Below, in pieces: positions 47,301 through 59,815 of a stretch of DNA of 64,000 nt. The stretch spans positions 156,429 through 220,428 of the forward strand of contig WIDE01000053.1 in the NCBI GenBank assembly GCA_015039315.1, in the 5' to 3' direction. The position numbers and the translations under genes are program-made. Every line of letters begins with the position of its first letter. Position 1 is the stretch's first letter. The notes beneath the pieces were generated by a model that was not told the DNA's origin, made no database searches, and was given only the letters and a program-made list of their open reading frames with translations. Source of the stretch: Clavulina sp. PMI_390 (Eukaryota > Basidiomycota > Agaricomycetes > Cantharellales > Hydnaceae).

Positions 47301-47679
47301 GATCTTGGCCACCCTGGTAGCACAGCCCATAAACAAAGGGCGGAGGATATCCTCAGATTCGTGACTATCTAGAGGTATAGGGTTTAACGCGTGACACTGC
47401 CTATGAAGTTGGACAGGGAGCTTACCTCGAGCAAGGATTGAAGCAGCGTGTTCAGGGTTTGATCTGATAATGGCTACAGCCTTGTCCGAAGCCTACACAT
47501 AGTTCAGCAAAAGTTGGGCGAGGAACATTTGATAGGACACACTTCGCGGACATCTGGATATTTTCGGCGAGTTTCACTGGCGAGAGACTCCAGAGGGCGT
47601 TAGAATCGAATGTGAAAAGGATAATGGGTCATAATACCAGCAGTTCTGTCGCTAACGTTGTCACCGCAGACGATGCCAT
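41319..47679 (-). CDS. MON2: MON2-like Golgi/endosome trafficking protein
   Basis: Large HEAT-repeat protein related to Sec7-type Arf GEFs but without a Sec7 domain. By family it is a trans-Golgi/endosome scaffold that works with Dopey and a P4-type flippase. Start at 47679 (MASSAVTTLATELL spliced to SLASETRRKYPDVREASDKA), the DCB-domain beginning typical of MON2. The DCB continues with LHRLIAFKAIPASAIPNVV, AAATLRQLVMLVFDKVVDHD and FEDLCLLANLEHPRFLKLES, then the HUS region (HLCPTLLKALSDKPVFPLTL; WMRVLAMEIMRGFVHH). Next comes WPATLAALSFFIATNLSEDL with LGLATPRDAFLTCLSKFAIP, then C-terminal HEAT repeats (LGLETLHDILQISAHSFVVG; LLNRCHNVFTSYIVDEALRG). The gene has at least ten introns. It is a conserved single-copy gene and a useful anchor; it marks the right border of the duplicated region. 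I found no frame break. Confidence 0.92.
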
Positions 47680-48288
47680 TGGCCTGGCCGGAGCGAACAA
47701 CGAACATGTTCGAGCGCGCAGCGACAACAGACCGCCAGCCCAACACTGCGCCATCAACCAAACATAAAATAGACTAAAGCACACGTTCGCTATAGGCTAT
47801 ATATCATTTATCTGACGTACTAGCTACGTACTCGCGACAGTTGCCACATTCGTTGATGACTAACAGGCAATCTGTCAATATCGCATGGTGTGCTGCTCCA
47901 CCGCCCTACGAAGGCGTGGGCGACACAATCCAGGATAGTCGCAGGATCATCTGTTGATTTTCATCACCAGCTTCAACCTCTGCACATCCGCTTGACCGGA
48001 AGCATTCGCGGTGCCGTGACCTCACTATCTGGATGCTTCCACACGGATTGTGTCAGTTGTCGAGTGGTGGGAGTCTTAGCATCAATATTCAAGTAACCTT
48101 CAAGAGTCCATACGCCATTTACTGTGATTCATGTCTCAGAACCACCCCCATCGTCAATTCTGGATATGAGAGGAGGCTCGAGCATTTTCGCTGCTAGAGC
48201 TGTCGTTTGATCCATGTAAGGGAGGTGGAAGCTCCTTAGCAAACGGATTCCGCGTGGGAGGTTAGGCGATTGACCTGGTCATTCTGAG
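47680..48288. other. Intergenic region upstream of MON2
   Basis: About 600 nt between the MON2 start codon and the stop of the first DUF6534-like gene, both on the - strand. It is presumed to contain the MON2 promoter and the 3' UTR of the neighbour. Only short frames without family resemblance are present. Confidence 0.35.
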
Positions 48289-50393
48289 CTAGGAAAAATA
48301 GCTCACGCGTGTTGTATTGGCAACGCCTTCTGCCACGGTGCTACCCCCAGGTATTTGAGTCGGGCGGGAACATGCCGCCATTGGGAGGCCATCCGGATCT
48401 GTCAATGTAAGGAAAGAGATACCAGGTCTGCTGGGGGCCATAAACCCACGACGTTTGCGAGATGGGCCGGACTAATTCAACACGATAGCAAAATATCGAC
48501 AACGTGCTGGTTGGTCAGTGAGCAATTCCTAAGACGAGAACTTGGGAGATAGCTCACCAAAATTGAAGAGGGGAAATTTGAGGGTGGGTCTATACTAGCG
48601 TTGATCCAGGTTCCTCGAAGGTTAAGTCTATCAACAAGTATGAGTGAAATGGAGGGGTTAAGAATGGGATCAATTTACGAAGCAAGGAGGCTGACTGCAT
48701 AAATGCGAGCCAGAACTGTTGTGTTCAACAAGAAACCGACGCGTTAGGGCTTGTTGAGGATACAAAAATTGGATCAGTGGTATACTCAGGCTAACAGCAC
48801 CGTATGTCCACGAGTTGGGGAAGACTTCAAACTGTCATATACATAAACCGGCACACTAACAATTTGTTTCTGTTTGGAGGTGGTGGGCAGCGGTGTACGC
48901 ACCAGTACGATGGCCATGATCATGATGATAGACGTTAGAAATCCATTGGCAACTGTGTAAAGCACCAGTCCTCGAAACCCCTTTTCGGAACTAATTTGAG
49001 CCTGAACTTAGACCTCCAGGTAACCCACTCCGAAACGCTTGATGCACGCTTACCTAGAGTACCCGTACTCCCTCGCGCTCACTCTCAATGCGTGTGCTAC
49101 AACTAGTGCAATTGTGAGATCGGTTGTGATTTCCCCAATGTACCAAAACTCTTTCAGCCACTGATGGAGAAGAATTGGAAGGGGCCCGATGATTAATTGA
49201 TTGGCAAAGAATAGCCATCCGATGAGGTGATTTACTTTGTGATCTAGAGCTTTTTGTGTTTGAGGCATGGTCACTCTTCATGGCGAGACACGGAATGAAT
49301 TCATGGAGGCGTCGAGCTCGAAGAATGACACTCACAATTCGATGGTTGTTCCTGCAACAATAATAATCATAGTGGTTAACCCCAGGCGAATGGGACGGTT
49401 GTTCGATAGCTTACCAAAGCCCAAACCAAAAGATATTAGAGCAGCAATCACACATGTCAGGGAAAGCGACCACCTCGATTTGTTCACTGTTCCAAGCAGC
49501 GCTCGACTTAGCGATGGCGGATTTAAAGGGGTATTAGGAGGCTCATACAGAGATATGCACGTCTGGCGTAGAACCTAGGAGGTGTCTTGGAGCACGCCGC
49601 GTTGGTTAAGCGAAATGTGGTCAGGCTTACAGTTGCACTAGAACTGCATTGGACACCTAGGAGGAGTAATCATGAATTTTCTGGGGTAAGAGGAGCGACT
49701 GGATCCTCAAACTTACTCCAAGCAAACCCATGGCCTATGGTGAATCAATGAGATAATTAGCGGCGGCGACCAAGACGGTATTTTCATAGCTGGGAGCTTG
49801 AAAGCAAACTTACTACGGAGGCCCTGAATACGCAATAAGTGAATAGGAAGCAAACAGATGGAAGCGGGCTCATAGAGTGAAGAGAGGTACTAACCACTCA
49901 GAGGAGAACACGAAGACAGGACCGAAATTTTGAATCTATGAGCAGCTCATTGAGAGGAATTTGACGATCTGATGAGAATATACAGCAGCGTACCAAGACT
50001 TGGTAAGTAGCGCAGACCGAAATAATCTGGTTCAGCAACTCGAAGACCCTATCCAAACGAAGAGGATCATGAGAACCAGGGTGAACGCTCCATTCATAGA
50101 CGTACCACACGACACAAACCTATCAATACGGTCAAAAATGAGATGGCTATGACGACTAAAGAATAGCTCACTAAGGCTTTCAGCCACTGCTTGTCATTTT
50201 TATACTGGTGAAAGTAGATGGTACTCTATGAGAGACGATTCAAATGTTACCACGAGCAAGAGTTAGATTTAGAACGCTGTCAGAGTACCTGAACCGTCAA
50301 TATCCCAAATAACACCGTAGACACTATCTCACAAGCTAGCCAGACACCAATATAAAGACCTTTGTCGACCAGCTCGACTGGGACCACCAGCAT
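48289..50393 (-). CDS. DUF6534-like multi-pass membrane protein A
   Basis: First exon 50289-50393 encodes MLVVPVELVDKGLYIGVWLA and continues to ILTVQ, a first membrane helix of the type seen in basidiomycete DUF6534 proteins. The next exon gives YFHQYKNDKQWLKAL. Later exons give LLNQIISVCATYQ, IQNFGPVFVFSSEW, MGLLGVSNAVLVQL, FYARRAYLCM, NKSRWSLSLTCVIAALISFG, WLKEFWYIGEITTDLTIALV and LRGLVLYTVANGFLTSIIMI, followed by LPNSWTY-type and SLNLRGTWINAS segments, which match the order of the family's helices and its usual TDxxxA..YTxxxGxLT core. The cytosolic tail contains RPGISFLTLTDPDGLPM and ends at 48289. The function of the family is unknown. About nine short introns break the gene, so single frames look like scattered fragments. 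It is the first of four tandem paralogues. Confidence 0.72.
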
Positions 50394-51632
50394 TAATGCT
50401 ACAAAGTCCAGTCAGAGCAGCACAAAAGTACGCAAGGGTACTTGAAGCACAATGGTGAAGAGAGGACACGGAGTCAAGGAAGTCCGCGTTTTGAGGTATT
50501 TGGCTAGCCTCACGAGGAACAAAGTAGTGGGGGAAGCAACAGGGGATGCCCACAAAATAATTGTCATCATTGTCAGGACAACTTTCGTTCGCGCGCCAGA
50601 TCGCGATTGTGGGGTATAGAATTTGAAATATTGATTTTCCTTGGCGTCCGCGAAAGATAGTTTGAAGGGGCGTCACTAAGCCAAGATCCAAGGCAAGGGG
50701 TCACCTGAACGAAAAGTCGAATCGCGATCAGAGGGAGCATGGCCATCAGATTATTTAGTGCTCCTTCTAGATTGTGGTCGCAACTGCCATCACGTTGAGT
50801 CTCGCGCGTAGGAATGATGGATCCTTCGAGAATCCTTGCGGTGTGTCTTGGCTTTGGAATTATGCCGAGGGCCAAATTCATCTGGATGATGTCAAGGCTA
50901 GGAGACTGATGTGCTGCTTTGTTTGGTCAAAACACATGGCTAACGGTCCTATTGAATGGGGAAGATATGAAGGAAGCTCAAATTGTTAGGGGTATACCTA
51001 GGAAAGGAAAAAGATACAAAACGTAGACTGGCTACTGGATTCGGCCAGCCGAATCCCAGCATTTGAAACCAGAGGATGATTCAGCTGTTTCCCAACCGTT
51101 TGCACTCGAATTTCATGTCGATGTGTCGTTATCTGCTAAGAATTCTTTCTGTGATAATTTAATTCTCTGCGGTGCATGACTGTAGTATAGTTAGGGGGCT
51201 GACATAGTTCTGATAACTCATCATCATCGTGATTTATCCCAGCACACTCTCAGCAGTCCCAATTCATCACAGCATTGGATGGTTCTATAGCTGGTGCGCC
51301 AGGGACCCGGGTCTTATGACTTCGATGCGAGTCGCATCAATTCAAATACCAAAAGAGCCCTGGGCAGATGCTAAGATATGCTCTATGTTTTGCGCACTCC
51401 CCCGGCTTCTGGCATCCTCATTGCGGTATGGCCCCATCCTAAATGTACTCGCGCAAAAAATGCGCGTAATTTTCAAGAGGTTAATCAAGCGACATCGGAA
51501 GCCACATAACTGGAAAAGCGAATAGGACGCTATGAGGTGGAGGGGCGAGAAATATCGCCGCTGGGAAGAGAGCTGACATCCAACTCTCCAAGGAAGACCA
51601 GAGAATCCTTAGAAAAGAAGTCGTGTAAGAAT
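50394..51632. other. Spacer upstream of membrane protein A
   Basis: About 1.2 kb. It contains a conserved element near 50586-50605, about 195 nt before the ATG, that recurs before the paralogues. Frames at 50573-50881 (-) and 51229-51525 (+) are not conserved as proteins, so I leave them out. The remainder holds the 3' end region of membrane protein B. Confidence 0.35.
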
Positions 51633-53746
51633 CTAGCCTATTAAACGTATCTGACGGGGAAGGCTCACAGTATGCCCACCCGGATCATTTTCTGACAGGT
51701 CGCTTCCCATGATTTCGATTGGATTTTGAATATCTGCTATTGGGACGTCCTCTGGATCCCTCAATGTGAGGATGGACATCCTGAGCCTAGTCCGAGCAGC
51801 AGATACACGGCGTCTGCGAGGTGGCCCAGACTGAAAAGGTATGTGAGTACCAGACGATGTACGAAAGGGAATTAAAGGAACAATGTCGGCCGAGATATTG
51901 ACTGATGACGGGTATGTGTGATAGAACAAGGAGAGAACAAAGCTCGCATACCGATTCAATTGATGAATTAGTGCTTTCTTTTATCCAAGTTCCTCGGAGA
52001 TTGAGACTATTCCAAACCGCATAATGGCTGGTATCAGATAGAGAAATAGCTCAAATGATAGAAGGCTCCACTCACGAGGTGAGGAGGCTGATGACATGAA
52101 TTCGTGCTAGAACTGTTGATCGCACGAACCATGAGGGTATGTTAAGCACCAAGGATTCTGTCATAATACATACTCATGCTAACAGCACTGTAGGCCCAGG
52201 AATTTGGGAGGAGTTCAAACTAAACAAACCGGAATGTCAGGGAGTAGTTGGTGGAGAATCAAGAGTCACAAGGGACAAACGAGTATGATAGCTGTCATCG
52301 TAACCACAATCGTCAACATGCCATTTGCTATCGTGTAAAGGACAAGTCCTCTCAGGCCCCTTTCAGTGCCGTGTTCAGCCTTTAGCCGAACTTCCTGAGA
52401 CAAGATAGATGTGTGCTCACCCTGAAAACCCATATTCCCTGGCGGTTAGTTTCAGAGCATACACCACGAGGACTGTGACCATGATATCGGTAGCAATTAC
52501 CCCCAGATACCAGAACTCTTTCAACCACTGCTTGACAAGGATTAATAAAGGCGGTCACAGAACAGTCAACAATACTCAATCGAGAGATTCACCTTGTCTG
52601 GTAGTTGGGATTCGGTTGCTCTTCCCAACATCAATGAGTAGGTGAGTAGAGATGATTGGGCCTCAAACGGGAGCGCTCACAACTGAACAGTCTTAACTAC
52701 ACAGAAAAATGTCAAGGTGACTAATTTCAGGTCGAAGGCAGGCAGAGGGCTAGCTTACCGAGACCTAATCCTAACGACAGAAGTGTGCCAGCGACGCATA
52801 TCAAGGAGAATGGCCATAACGACTTATTTACTATTTGAAAGGAGATTGCAACTTAGTCATTGAATGATTGAAGTGTTAGCAGTAGATTCATACAGAGATA
52901 GCCTCGTCTGGCGTAGAACCTGACAGGAATTCAATATCCGCATGTTGCAACGGCTCGGATCAGACCAAAAAGGCAGAACTCACAGCTGCACTACTGCTAC
53001 GTTGAACATCTAGACAGAGGAAGCGTGACTTCATATAGAAATGGTCTGCCATGTAACTGCACTTACCCCGAGCAACCCCATCACCTTCATGAACCGACCA
53101 AGTGAGATAGTTGACATTAATAAGGCACGATGTGGTTGGCATGTACGACAATATTTCTATAAAAGAACTCACTACTGTCGTCCTAAATCACCGGAGGAAG
53201 AGGAAACGGGCTCAAAAAAAGTATTCAGAGGTCAGGTGATATGCTAACCATGGAGGGGGGAACACGAAGACCGGACCAAAGTTCTGGATCTGTAATAGAA
53301 CTTGAGGAATCAAAAGAAATCTTGGGACAAGGAAATGTAGCTTATGGCCTACTGTGACGTGATAACTGGCAAATACTGAGACCATGTGGTTGACCAGGTC
53401 GACGACCCTATCAAATCAAATAACTGCATGATTTCGCGATTTGATCTCGATCAATCTCACCATACGATTGAAACCTGCCAAAGTGTTCAAATATCCGGTG
53501 AGGGATGGTGGCGAACAACTTACCAAGCTTTTGAGCCACCATTGATCGTTCTTGTACCGATGAAAGTAAACACTACACTGTGGTGAGCGAAGCATCATCA
53601 GCCAAACAGGGTGAATGTGACACTAAGCGCCGTGGGAGTACCTGGACAGTCAATATCCCAAGTAGCACGGTAGAGAGAACCTGACAAGCCAGCCAAACTC
53701 CAATATAGAGACCTTTATCAACAAGGTCCTCAGGAATGACACCCAT
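51633..53746 (-). CDS. DUF6534-like multi-pass membrane protein B
   Basis: Start at 53746: MGVIPEDLVDKGLYIGVWLA..LLGILTVQ, the same 35-residue first exon as the paralogues. Following exons give YFHRYKNDQWWLKSL, VVDLVNHMVSVFASYH, IQNFGPVFVFPPPW, GLLG, FYARRGYLC, WLKEFWYLGVIATDIMVTVL, GLRGLVLYTIANGMLTIVVT, LPNSWAYSAVSM and SLNLRGTWIK. The tail is longer and more basic (SGPPRRRRVSAARTRLRMSI) and carries the diverged motif SILTLRDPEDVPI, ending LPRQIRLIG. It is presumably a seven-helix membrane protein of unknown role. Its tail motif is the least conserved of the four. Confidence 0.72.
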
Positions 53747-54828
53747 CGATGATGGGGTCCCAGAGCAACGTGAAATCGATGAGAAGCCTCAAAATGACGT
53801 TGCAAGTAATAGATACGTAGAGCTGAAGGGAGGTCAGAAAGCAGCGTTTGAGATGGTGAGCCTTTCCTCCCGAGGAGGCAAACGTAATTCCAACGACGGC
53901 CTCAACGTTATTGATCATCGTTAGGACGATCTTCGCGCGCCAGATCGGGATCATCAATTTGAAAATCTTGATTTTCGTGAGCCATTACTCATAGCTGCTT
54001 AGTGATCTGAGCCAATGGGCCGAGAGCTGCTGTCCAGGCATCATGGCCAGTCTGCAAAACCGAACTTTTTGTTGGGAGGTATACAAAGCATCGATGTTAA
54101 CAACTCCCGCACGCAAAAATACAAGTCGTTGGTCAAGTGTGAGCCGTAGGCGTATACAAAATGCATCAAATCTGATCATGAGTGGCTCCAGCAGGTTGAT
54201 GGTCATCAGGTTGAGAGCGGACACAAAGCAAAGCTGAAGTGCATCGGCTTTAGGTATTTTCCTTTATTTGATTGTTCTCGTCACGGCCCCAATAGCATCA
54301 TGCTACCCGCGATCAGTCGTCTGTACTTACATACTTTATTCGACAGTTCACGCATAGTTGGCCTTGCGTCATCACGCCTTGTTTCGTGACGTGTCCCCTC
54401 ATAATATCACGTATCATGCTGGGACAATGTTCCGTATCATGACGTAGGATATTGTTGGAAACTTTATGCAGCGCTCATAATTTATTTAGAACGTTTAGTA
54501 GTTGAGGCCCTTGCTCTATTCAAGAATTACATATGCAGTAATGCGTGGTGCGTGATTGCACCGAAACCTGGACACCACTTAGTCATTCTTAGAAGTGTCC
54601 CTGAGAGCCCTGGGACGAATTTGCACAACACGTAGAAAGCACCCATGGATCGACGTGTGGTGTGATATTGTTTACCTCACAGGCTGATAGTGGGTGTCCA
54701 AACCTGTGCTAGACATAGGCGAGCACTCTATTGTCAATCTATCCACAAGGGGGAAAAGTAGTGCTTACACCGAGAATGGGGCTGGTAGATCCTTTAGTTT
54801 GCTATCCTGTAGCAGGGCTTGACAGCCC
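53747..54828. other. Spacer upstream of membrane protein B
   Basis: About 1.1 kb. A copy of the conserved upstream element (CTTCGCGCGCCAGATC) lies at about 53931-53946, about 190 nt before the ATG. The rest is A/T-rich, with short frames only. The left part probably holds the promoter of B and the right part the 3' UTR of C. Confidence 0.35.
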
Positions 54829-57012
54829 CTATGCAATGAAATCCGTGAGCCGGTTAGCGATCGACATATTGGTTGTAGCCTGGCTAGGGAGCCTCACAGA
54901 ATAGGGAGGATCCATGGAGGTCTGGATGCGCAGGTCATTTGGGGGTAACTGCGGAGACAGAGAGGAAAGGGTCTCCATTGGTAACCCCTCTGGGTCCGTC
55001 ATTGTGAGGAAGGAAAACCCGAGTCTGGGACGATCCGCTTGCCCACTACGGTTCAACGACCGCTCAAACTTGTCCCCGCAATCCCCGCCAGCGAAAATGC
55101 CAACGTATTAGAGAAAAATGATTGAACAAAGCCTTTTTGTAGTTGCAGTAGGAAAGGTGAAAGCAGAACCATCTACTCACAGTGTTGGTGGATGGATCAC
55201 TAGAAGAATTACTGTTGGCCTTGATCCAAGTTCCTCGAAGATTCAATCTGTCACATGATATCAGAAGTGGGGAAGTCAGCGATACGAACCATGGCATGAG
55301 GTCATTCGACTCACGAAGTGAGGAGACTAATGGAATAGATTCGAGCAACGACTGCGAATTGTTTAGCCAATGTTGAGGAAAATTGGCCAATGTGCGAGCA
55401 AGCAGAAAGCAAATTTGGTACAAACTTAAGCTTAGAGCGGTATATGTCCAGGAGTTAGGGAGGAGCACAAACTGTGGAATGTTTGGGACAGGTCGCCGAT
55501 AATGACTTGTGGAGTTACCTTCTGCTGGAGAATGACACCAGACTTACTAGTACGATAGCAGTAATCGTGAGGGTGGCAGTAAGTAGACCATTTCCTATTG
55601 TGTATAAGACCAGCCCTTTCAACCCGGTTCCGCAGCTACCACCTCTACAAGTTATGTAAGGACTCTAGAACAAGTATAAGAGAGCTAAATGAAATCCATT
55701 ACCTCGAGAAGCCATGCTCCTTCTCTGTTCTCTTGAGGGAATATACAACCACGGAGGCAACCATGACATCGGTCGCGGCCTCTGCGGCGAACCAAAACTC
55801 TTTCAACCACTAATGAGCAAAGATAAATGGATTGGAACCGCCATTGTCGCTGGTAAATTCACAAAGTAACCCTAGATCAAGACGCCCAGTACTCACTGTG
55901 TGACTTAGCGTCGGAATCGTTACTCTTTAGCGAGGTAGGGTGAGCAAAGACCTATCGAAATGAATACCATGATGGGAATTCCGACTCACAACTCAATAGT
56001 AAGTCCTAAGGTGGCTAAGGTTAGGTAGTTTTGCGCATCGTAGAAAACATGCGATTTACCTAGTCCCATACCCAACGATGTGAGAGCAAGGATCACTGAT
56101 ATCAGGGACAGTGGCCACAGTGACCTATTCACTACCGTCGAGCCCAATAGATGTTAGACGCGCCAACAAGGCTATATCGAACGTGCATACAAAGGTAGCC
56201 TCGTCGAGCGTAAAATCTGGGACAATGAATTAGCATGTGTTGGCCGGACGAGCCATAAGTGAACGCACAACTGCACCAGTGCTGCATTGAGCGTCTGAAA
56301 AAAAGAAACTCTCAGGTCGCTTTAGTCCTAAAAATCCTAGGGCTATTCTTACCGCGCTAATACCCATCGCCTTCATCAATACGCCAGTGTAGCAACGATG
56401 AATGGTGTGAGATGATCGGTTGAGGGCAAAAAAAAAACCTACCACTACAAGCCTGATCAACGATGCAAAGAGATTCAGTCAGGTTGAAAGCGATGCACGA
56501 GAGACGTCGGGAGACTACCCAGCAGAGTCGAATACGAAGAGCGGACCATAGCTCTGGATCTGCGAGCGTCACGCTGGCTATGAGCCTGAATACAACACGG
56601 AGCCGACGAATAACATACTGTCACCTGCCAAGATAACGACAAGGCTAAAGCTTGATTCAGGAGCTCAAGCAACCTATCAGATAATGTGAGATAGTGAGAC
56701 TACGTGGCGATGGGTGTCCCACCATAAGGAACCAACCTACACAGGCCACTGAAATGAGCACAAATGATAGTCCAAGTATTACAGCTACTCACCAAAACCT
56801 TCAGCCACTGCTTATCCTGCTTGTAACGATGGAAGTAAACGCTGCACTGTATCGTACAGTTAGAATCAACTTGGGCGATCGAGAGTTGTGATAATGGATC
56901 TCATTACTTGAACGGTCAAGATCCCAAAGAGCACCGCGGAAACTATCTCGCCGCCCAGCCAAACCCCGATATAGAGACCCTGATTGATCAGTATCGCTGG
57001 GACAACCAACAT
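54829..57012 (-). CDS. DUF6534-like multi-pass membrane protein C
   Basis: Start at 57012: MLVVPAILINQGLYIGVWLG..ILTVQ. Later exons give YFHRYKQDKQWLKVL, LLELLNQALALSLSWQ, a diverged IQSYGPLFVFDSAG, NAALVQL, FYARRGYLC-type, NRSLWPLSLISVILALTSLG, WLKEFWFAAEAATDVMVASV, GLKGLVLYTIGNGLLTATLT, LPNSWTYTALSL and LNLRGTWIKANSNSSSDPST. The tail has RPRLGFSFLTMTDPEGLPM and ends NRLTDFIA at 54829. The exon order is the same as in A, B and D. The function is unknown. Confidence 0.72.
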
Positions 57013-57571
57013 TGACACTAGATGGCACAGCTGAAACAAGACAAAGAGGGCGAGACGAAAATGAGGAGGCAGCTGTTAGAGTTGTGAGTACATAGATATA
57101 TATATGGCCATTTCGTTATATGATGCCTTGTTCCTGCAGGCCAAGAAAAATTTGTGGTAGAATTTCAGATAGATACGGTCGCTCAACGTCCCCGCCGTCC
57201 TTGGGGAGGACTTTCATGAGCCAGATCGCGATCGACATAGGTGGCGTTTGCATATTGATTTGCCAGTGGTGTCGATTCAAGTCATTGATCGAGAGGATCG
57301 CATTTACGGTGTGATCAGCGCGCCGATAAACAGAATCCGGCCTGTGCAGGAGCAGAAGCAGAGGCGCTCATTCCCTCGTTTGGCGGGGCGACACGAGGTA
57401 AGGCCTCCTTGTATGCGGGAGCCGTTCGGCATCTGACTAACGAAGGATATCGCCCAATTATTGTAATCTCAGTCAGGTCATGCGTTGAAAGGATGCGAAA
57501 TTCATAGTGTTATTGCAGAGTTGGAGAGTGGGGTATCTGTTGTTGCTTTATTTGGTATATAGCCAATTAAC
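57013..57571. other. Spacer upstream of membrane protein C
   Basis: About 560 nt with a partial copy of the conserved upstream element (GAGCCAGATCGCGATCG) at about 57218-57234, about 210 nt before the ATG of C. No supported gene is visible. Confidence 0.35.
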
Positions 57572-59815
57572 CTATTGACTATTAGAGGTGTCAATCTCAG
57601 CTATGTCATCGGCTATTCGTTTGTCGGCTTGTTGGTCGCTTGACGGTGGGTGTGAAGGTGAACTGGATAAGTTTGTCATCGGGAGCCCTTCGGGATCCGT
57701 TAACGTGAGTAAGGAAAGACCTGGTCTGGGTCGGGGAGCCAAGCTCCGGCGTTTTCGAGAGCCGTTGCTCTTGTTCAGGAACGGAGATATATCAATATCG
57801 TGCATGGATAAATGAAAGCGGAGTTAGCAAGGCCGAAAGAAATAGATGAGGGATTGGCGATGACATGGGGTTCATGCATAGCTGCATAAGCGAGGAACAA
57901 AGGCAGGAACTCACGGTTGGTACTGTAGAGAGATCACTTGATGCGTTTGTCTTAGCGTTTATCCAAGTTCCTCGAAGGTTGAGTCTGCGATTGAAGAAGT
58001 GGGACAACAGTCAACACTTGAGGTTTAGAATGCGACTATGCACATACGAAGTGAGAAGGCTGACTGCGTATATCCGTCCAGCAACTACCAATTGGGCCAC
58101 AAAGGAGGTTAGAGCTGTGCGATGCCCCATATTAGGATCGAGTGTGCACATACCCAAGCTAACTGCGTTGTATGTCCAGGAGTTCGGAAGGACGTTGAAC
58201 TATTTCCATAAAACGATTTATGAATGTTATGAGGGCAGAGATAGAGCATGATCAAATATCACGGACGCACCAGGATAATGATGATTATGGTAATGATAGT
58301 CATCAGTATTCCACTCCCGATGGTGTAGAGGATAAGACCTCGTAGTCCAGAGCTATCATTGGGGTCCACCGTCAGATCTACAGCCATCATGAAGGGCAGT
58401 CAGACGCACGTACCTGGAGTGACCATACTCCCTTGCACTTGCTCGCAACGAATAGACAACGATAATAGCAACTATCAGATCTGTGGAAGCTTCAGCGCAG
58501 AACCATAGATCCTTTGACCACTGATAGATTCATGAACGATGAGCCGCGCCAAGAGAGAGCAGGTAAGATAACCTCAGCGACTGTGTGGAAAGAGACGTCT
58601 CCAAAACTTACCCTGTGAACAAATGCTTGCTGGGTTTGAGGCATCGTCACCCTAACGGGTGTGAGATAACGAGGATCAGATAAAATTCTTGGGTCAAGGC
58701 GTCAGCACGCACAGCTCAATCGATGTCGCTTTAACATTGAAATCATAATCATTGAGCCAAGAAGTGGCAAATCGAGTGGACAACAAGCTCACCTAGTCCC
58801 AGTCCGAATGATATCAGAGCAATGACTACGGATATCAATGACAGGGGCCATAGTGATTTGTTGACTAGTTGAAATAGATGTTAGAGTGAGGGGGATCATT
58901 GAGATGATCTCAGGGAAGTACCCACGGAGATATCCTCGCCGTGCATAGAACCTAGAAAGCAAGGGCTTAAGTGACCGCATCAGCGAGCAGCGTAGGGATA
59001 GGACGTACAGTTGCACCACCACAGCGTTAGAAACCTGCGATCAAATTGATGATGATGAGAGGTACAGCTTCCCTTACTTTCGTACTGTGTTGGACGCACC
59101 CCAAGTACCCCCATTACCTTCAAGGCCGAAGAAGAAGTGAGCAACCATCCTCTCGACTGTGTGGCATATCGGACGAAGTACATACCACATTCCCCCTGGA
59201 TACGTCGAGATTCGTGACCATGAAATCATTAGTACGAGAAAACGGAATCACATAGAGGAAGAGGAAGTGCCACACCATAGAGCATCGAATGCATAGCTAG
59301 GGCTTGAGAATTGAATCTGTTGGGATGAGCAAACAGCGCGAAGTTGAGCGGCAAGGCCGAGCATGTTGGCTATGTTAATGGATGACCCACTGTGACCACA
59401 TAGGTTGTCCATCCAGCAATGATCTGGGTTAGGAACTCGATCAACCTGACAAGTCGCATAGTCGGATATGATGCGTAAATGCGCGTCGACGGTCGATTGG
59501 CAACGTCAGGGTCTCACCATAGTATCGAAACCTATCCAAGCCGTTAGGCCCTGGTGGTAGTCGTAGTCACCAAAGCATTGAGCCTACTCACCAAGCCTTT
59601 GAGCCATCGCTTATCCTGCTGATACCAATCGAAGTAAACACTACACTAATTGCGGCGGCCCGAGGGTCAGCTAGGATCGCGAATGAATTATGTGTGGTAG
59701 ATCCACTCACTTGAACCGTCAGGATCCCAAAAAGCACTGCGGACACTATCTCGCAACCAAGCCACGCTCCAGTATAAAGGCCTTGATTGACTTGAGCAGC
59801 GCGAACCGCAAGCAT
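57572..59815 (-). CDS. DUF6534-like multi-pass membrane protein D
   Basis: Start at 59815: MLAVRAAQVNQGLYTGAWLG..ILTVQ. Later exons give YFDWYQQDKRWLKGL, IEFLTQIIAGWTTYV, a diverged IQFSSPSYAFDALWCG, MGVLGVSNAVVVQL, FYARRGYLRG, NKSLWPLSLISVVIALISFG, WSKDLWFCAEASTDLIVAII, LRGLILYTIGSGILMTIITI, LPNSWTYNAVSL and LNLRGTWINAKTNASSDLST. The tail has RPRPGLSLLTLTDPEGLPM and ends at 57572. It heads the four-gene tandem series and is divergently arranged with the thioesterase gene. The function is unknown. Confidence 0.72.

Noticed and set aside
50573..50881. Frame upstream of membrane protein A with a hydrophobic stretch, considered as an extra first exon
   Set aside because: All four paralogues have a well-aligned ATG at the next exon, and the upstream frame is not conserved as protein in B, C or D.
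51229..51525. 98-codon + strand frame between membrane proteins A and B
   Set aside because: No counterpart at the same place in the other spacers and no recognisable domain.
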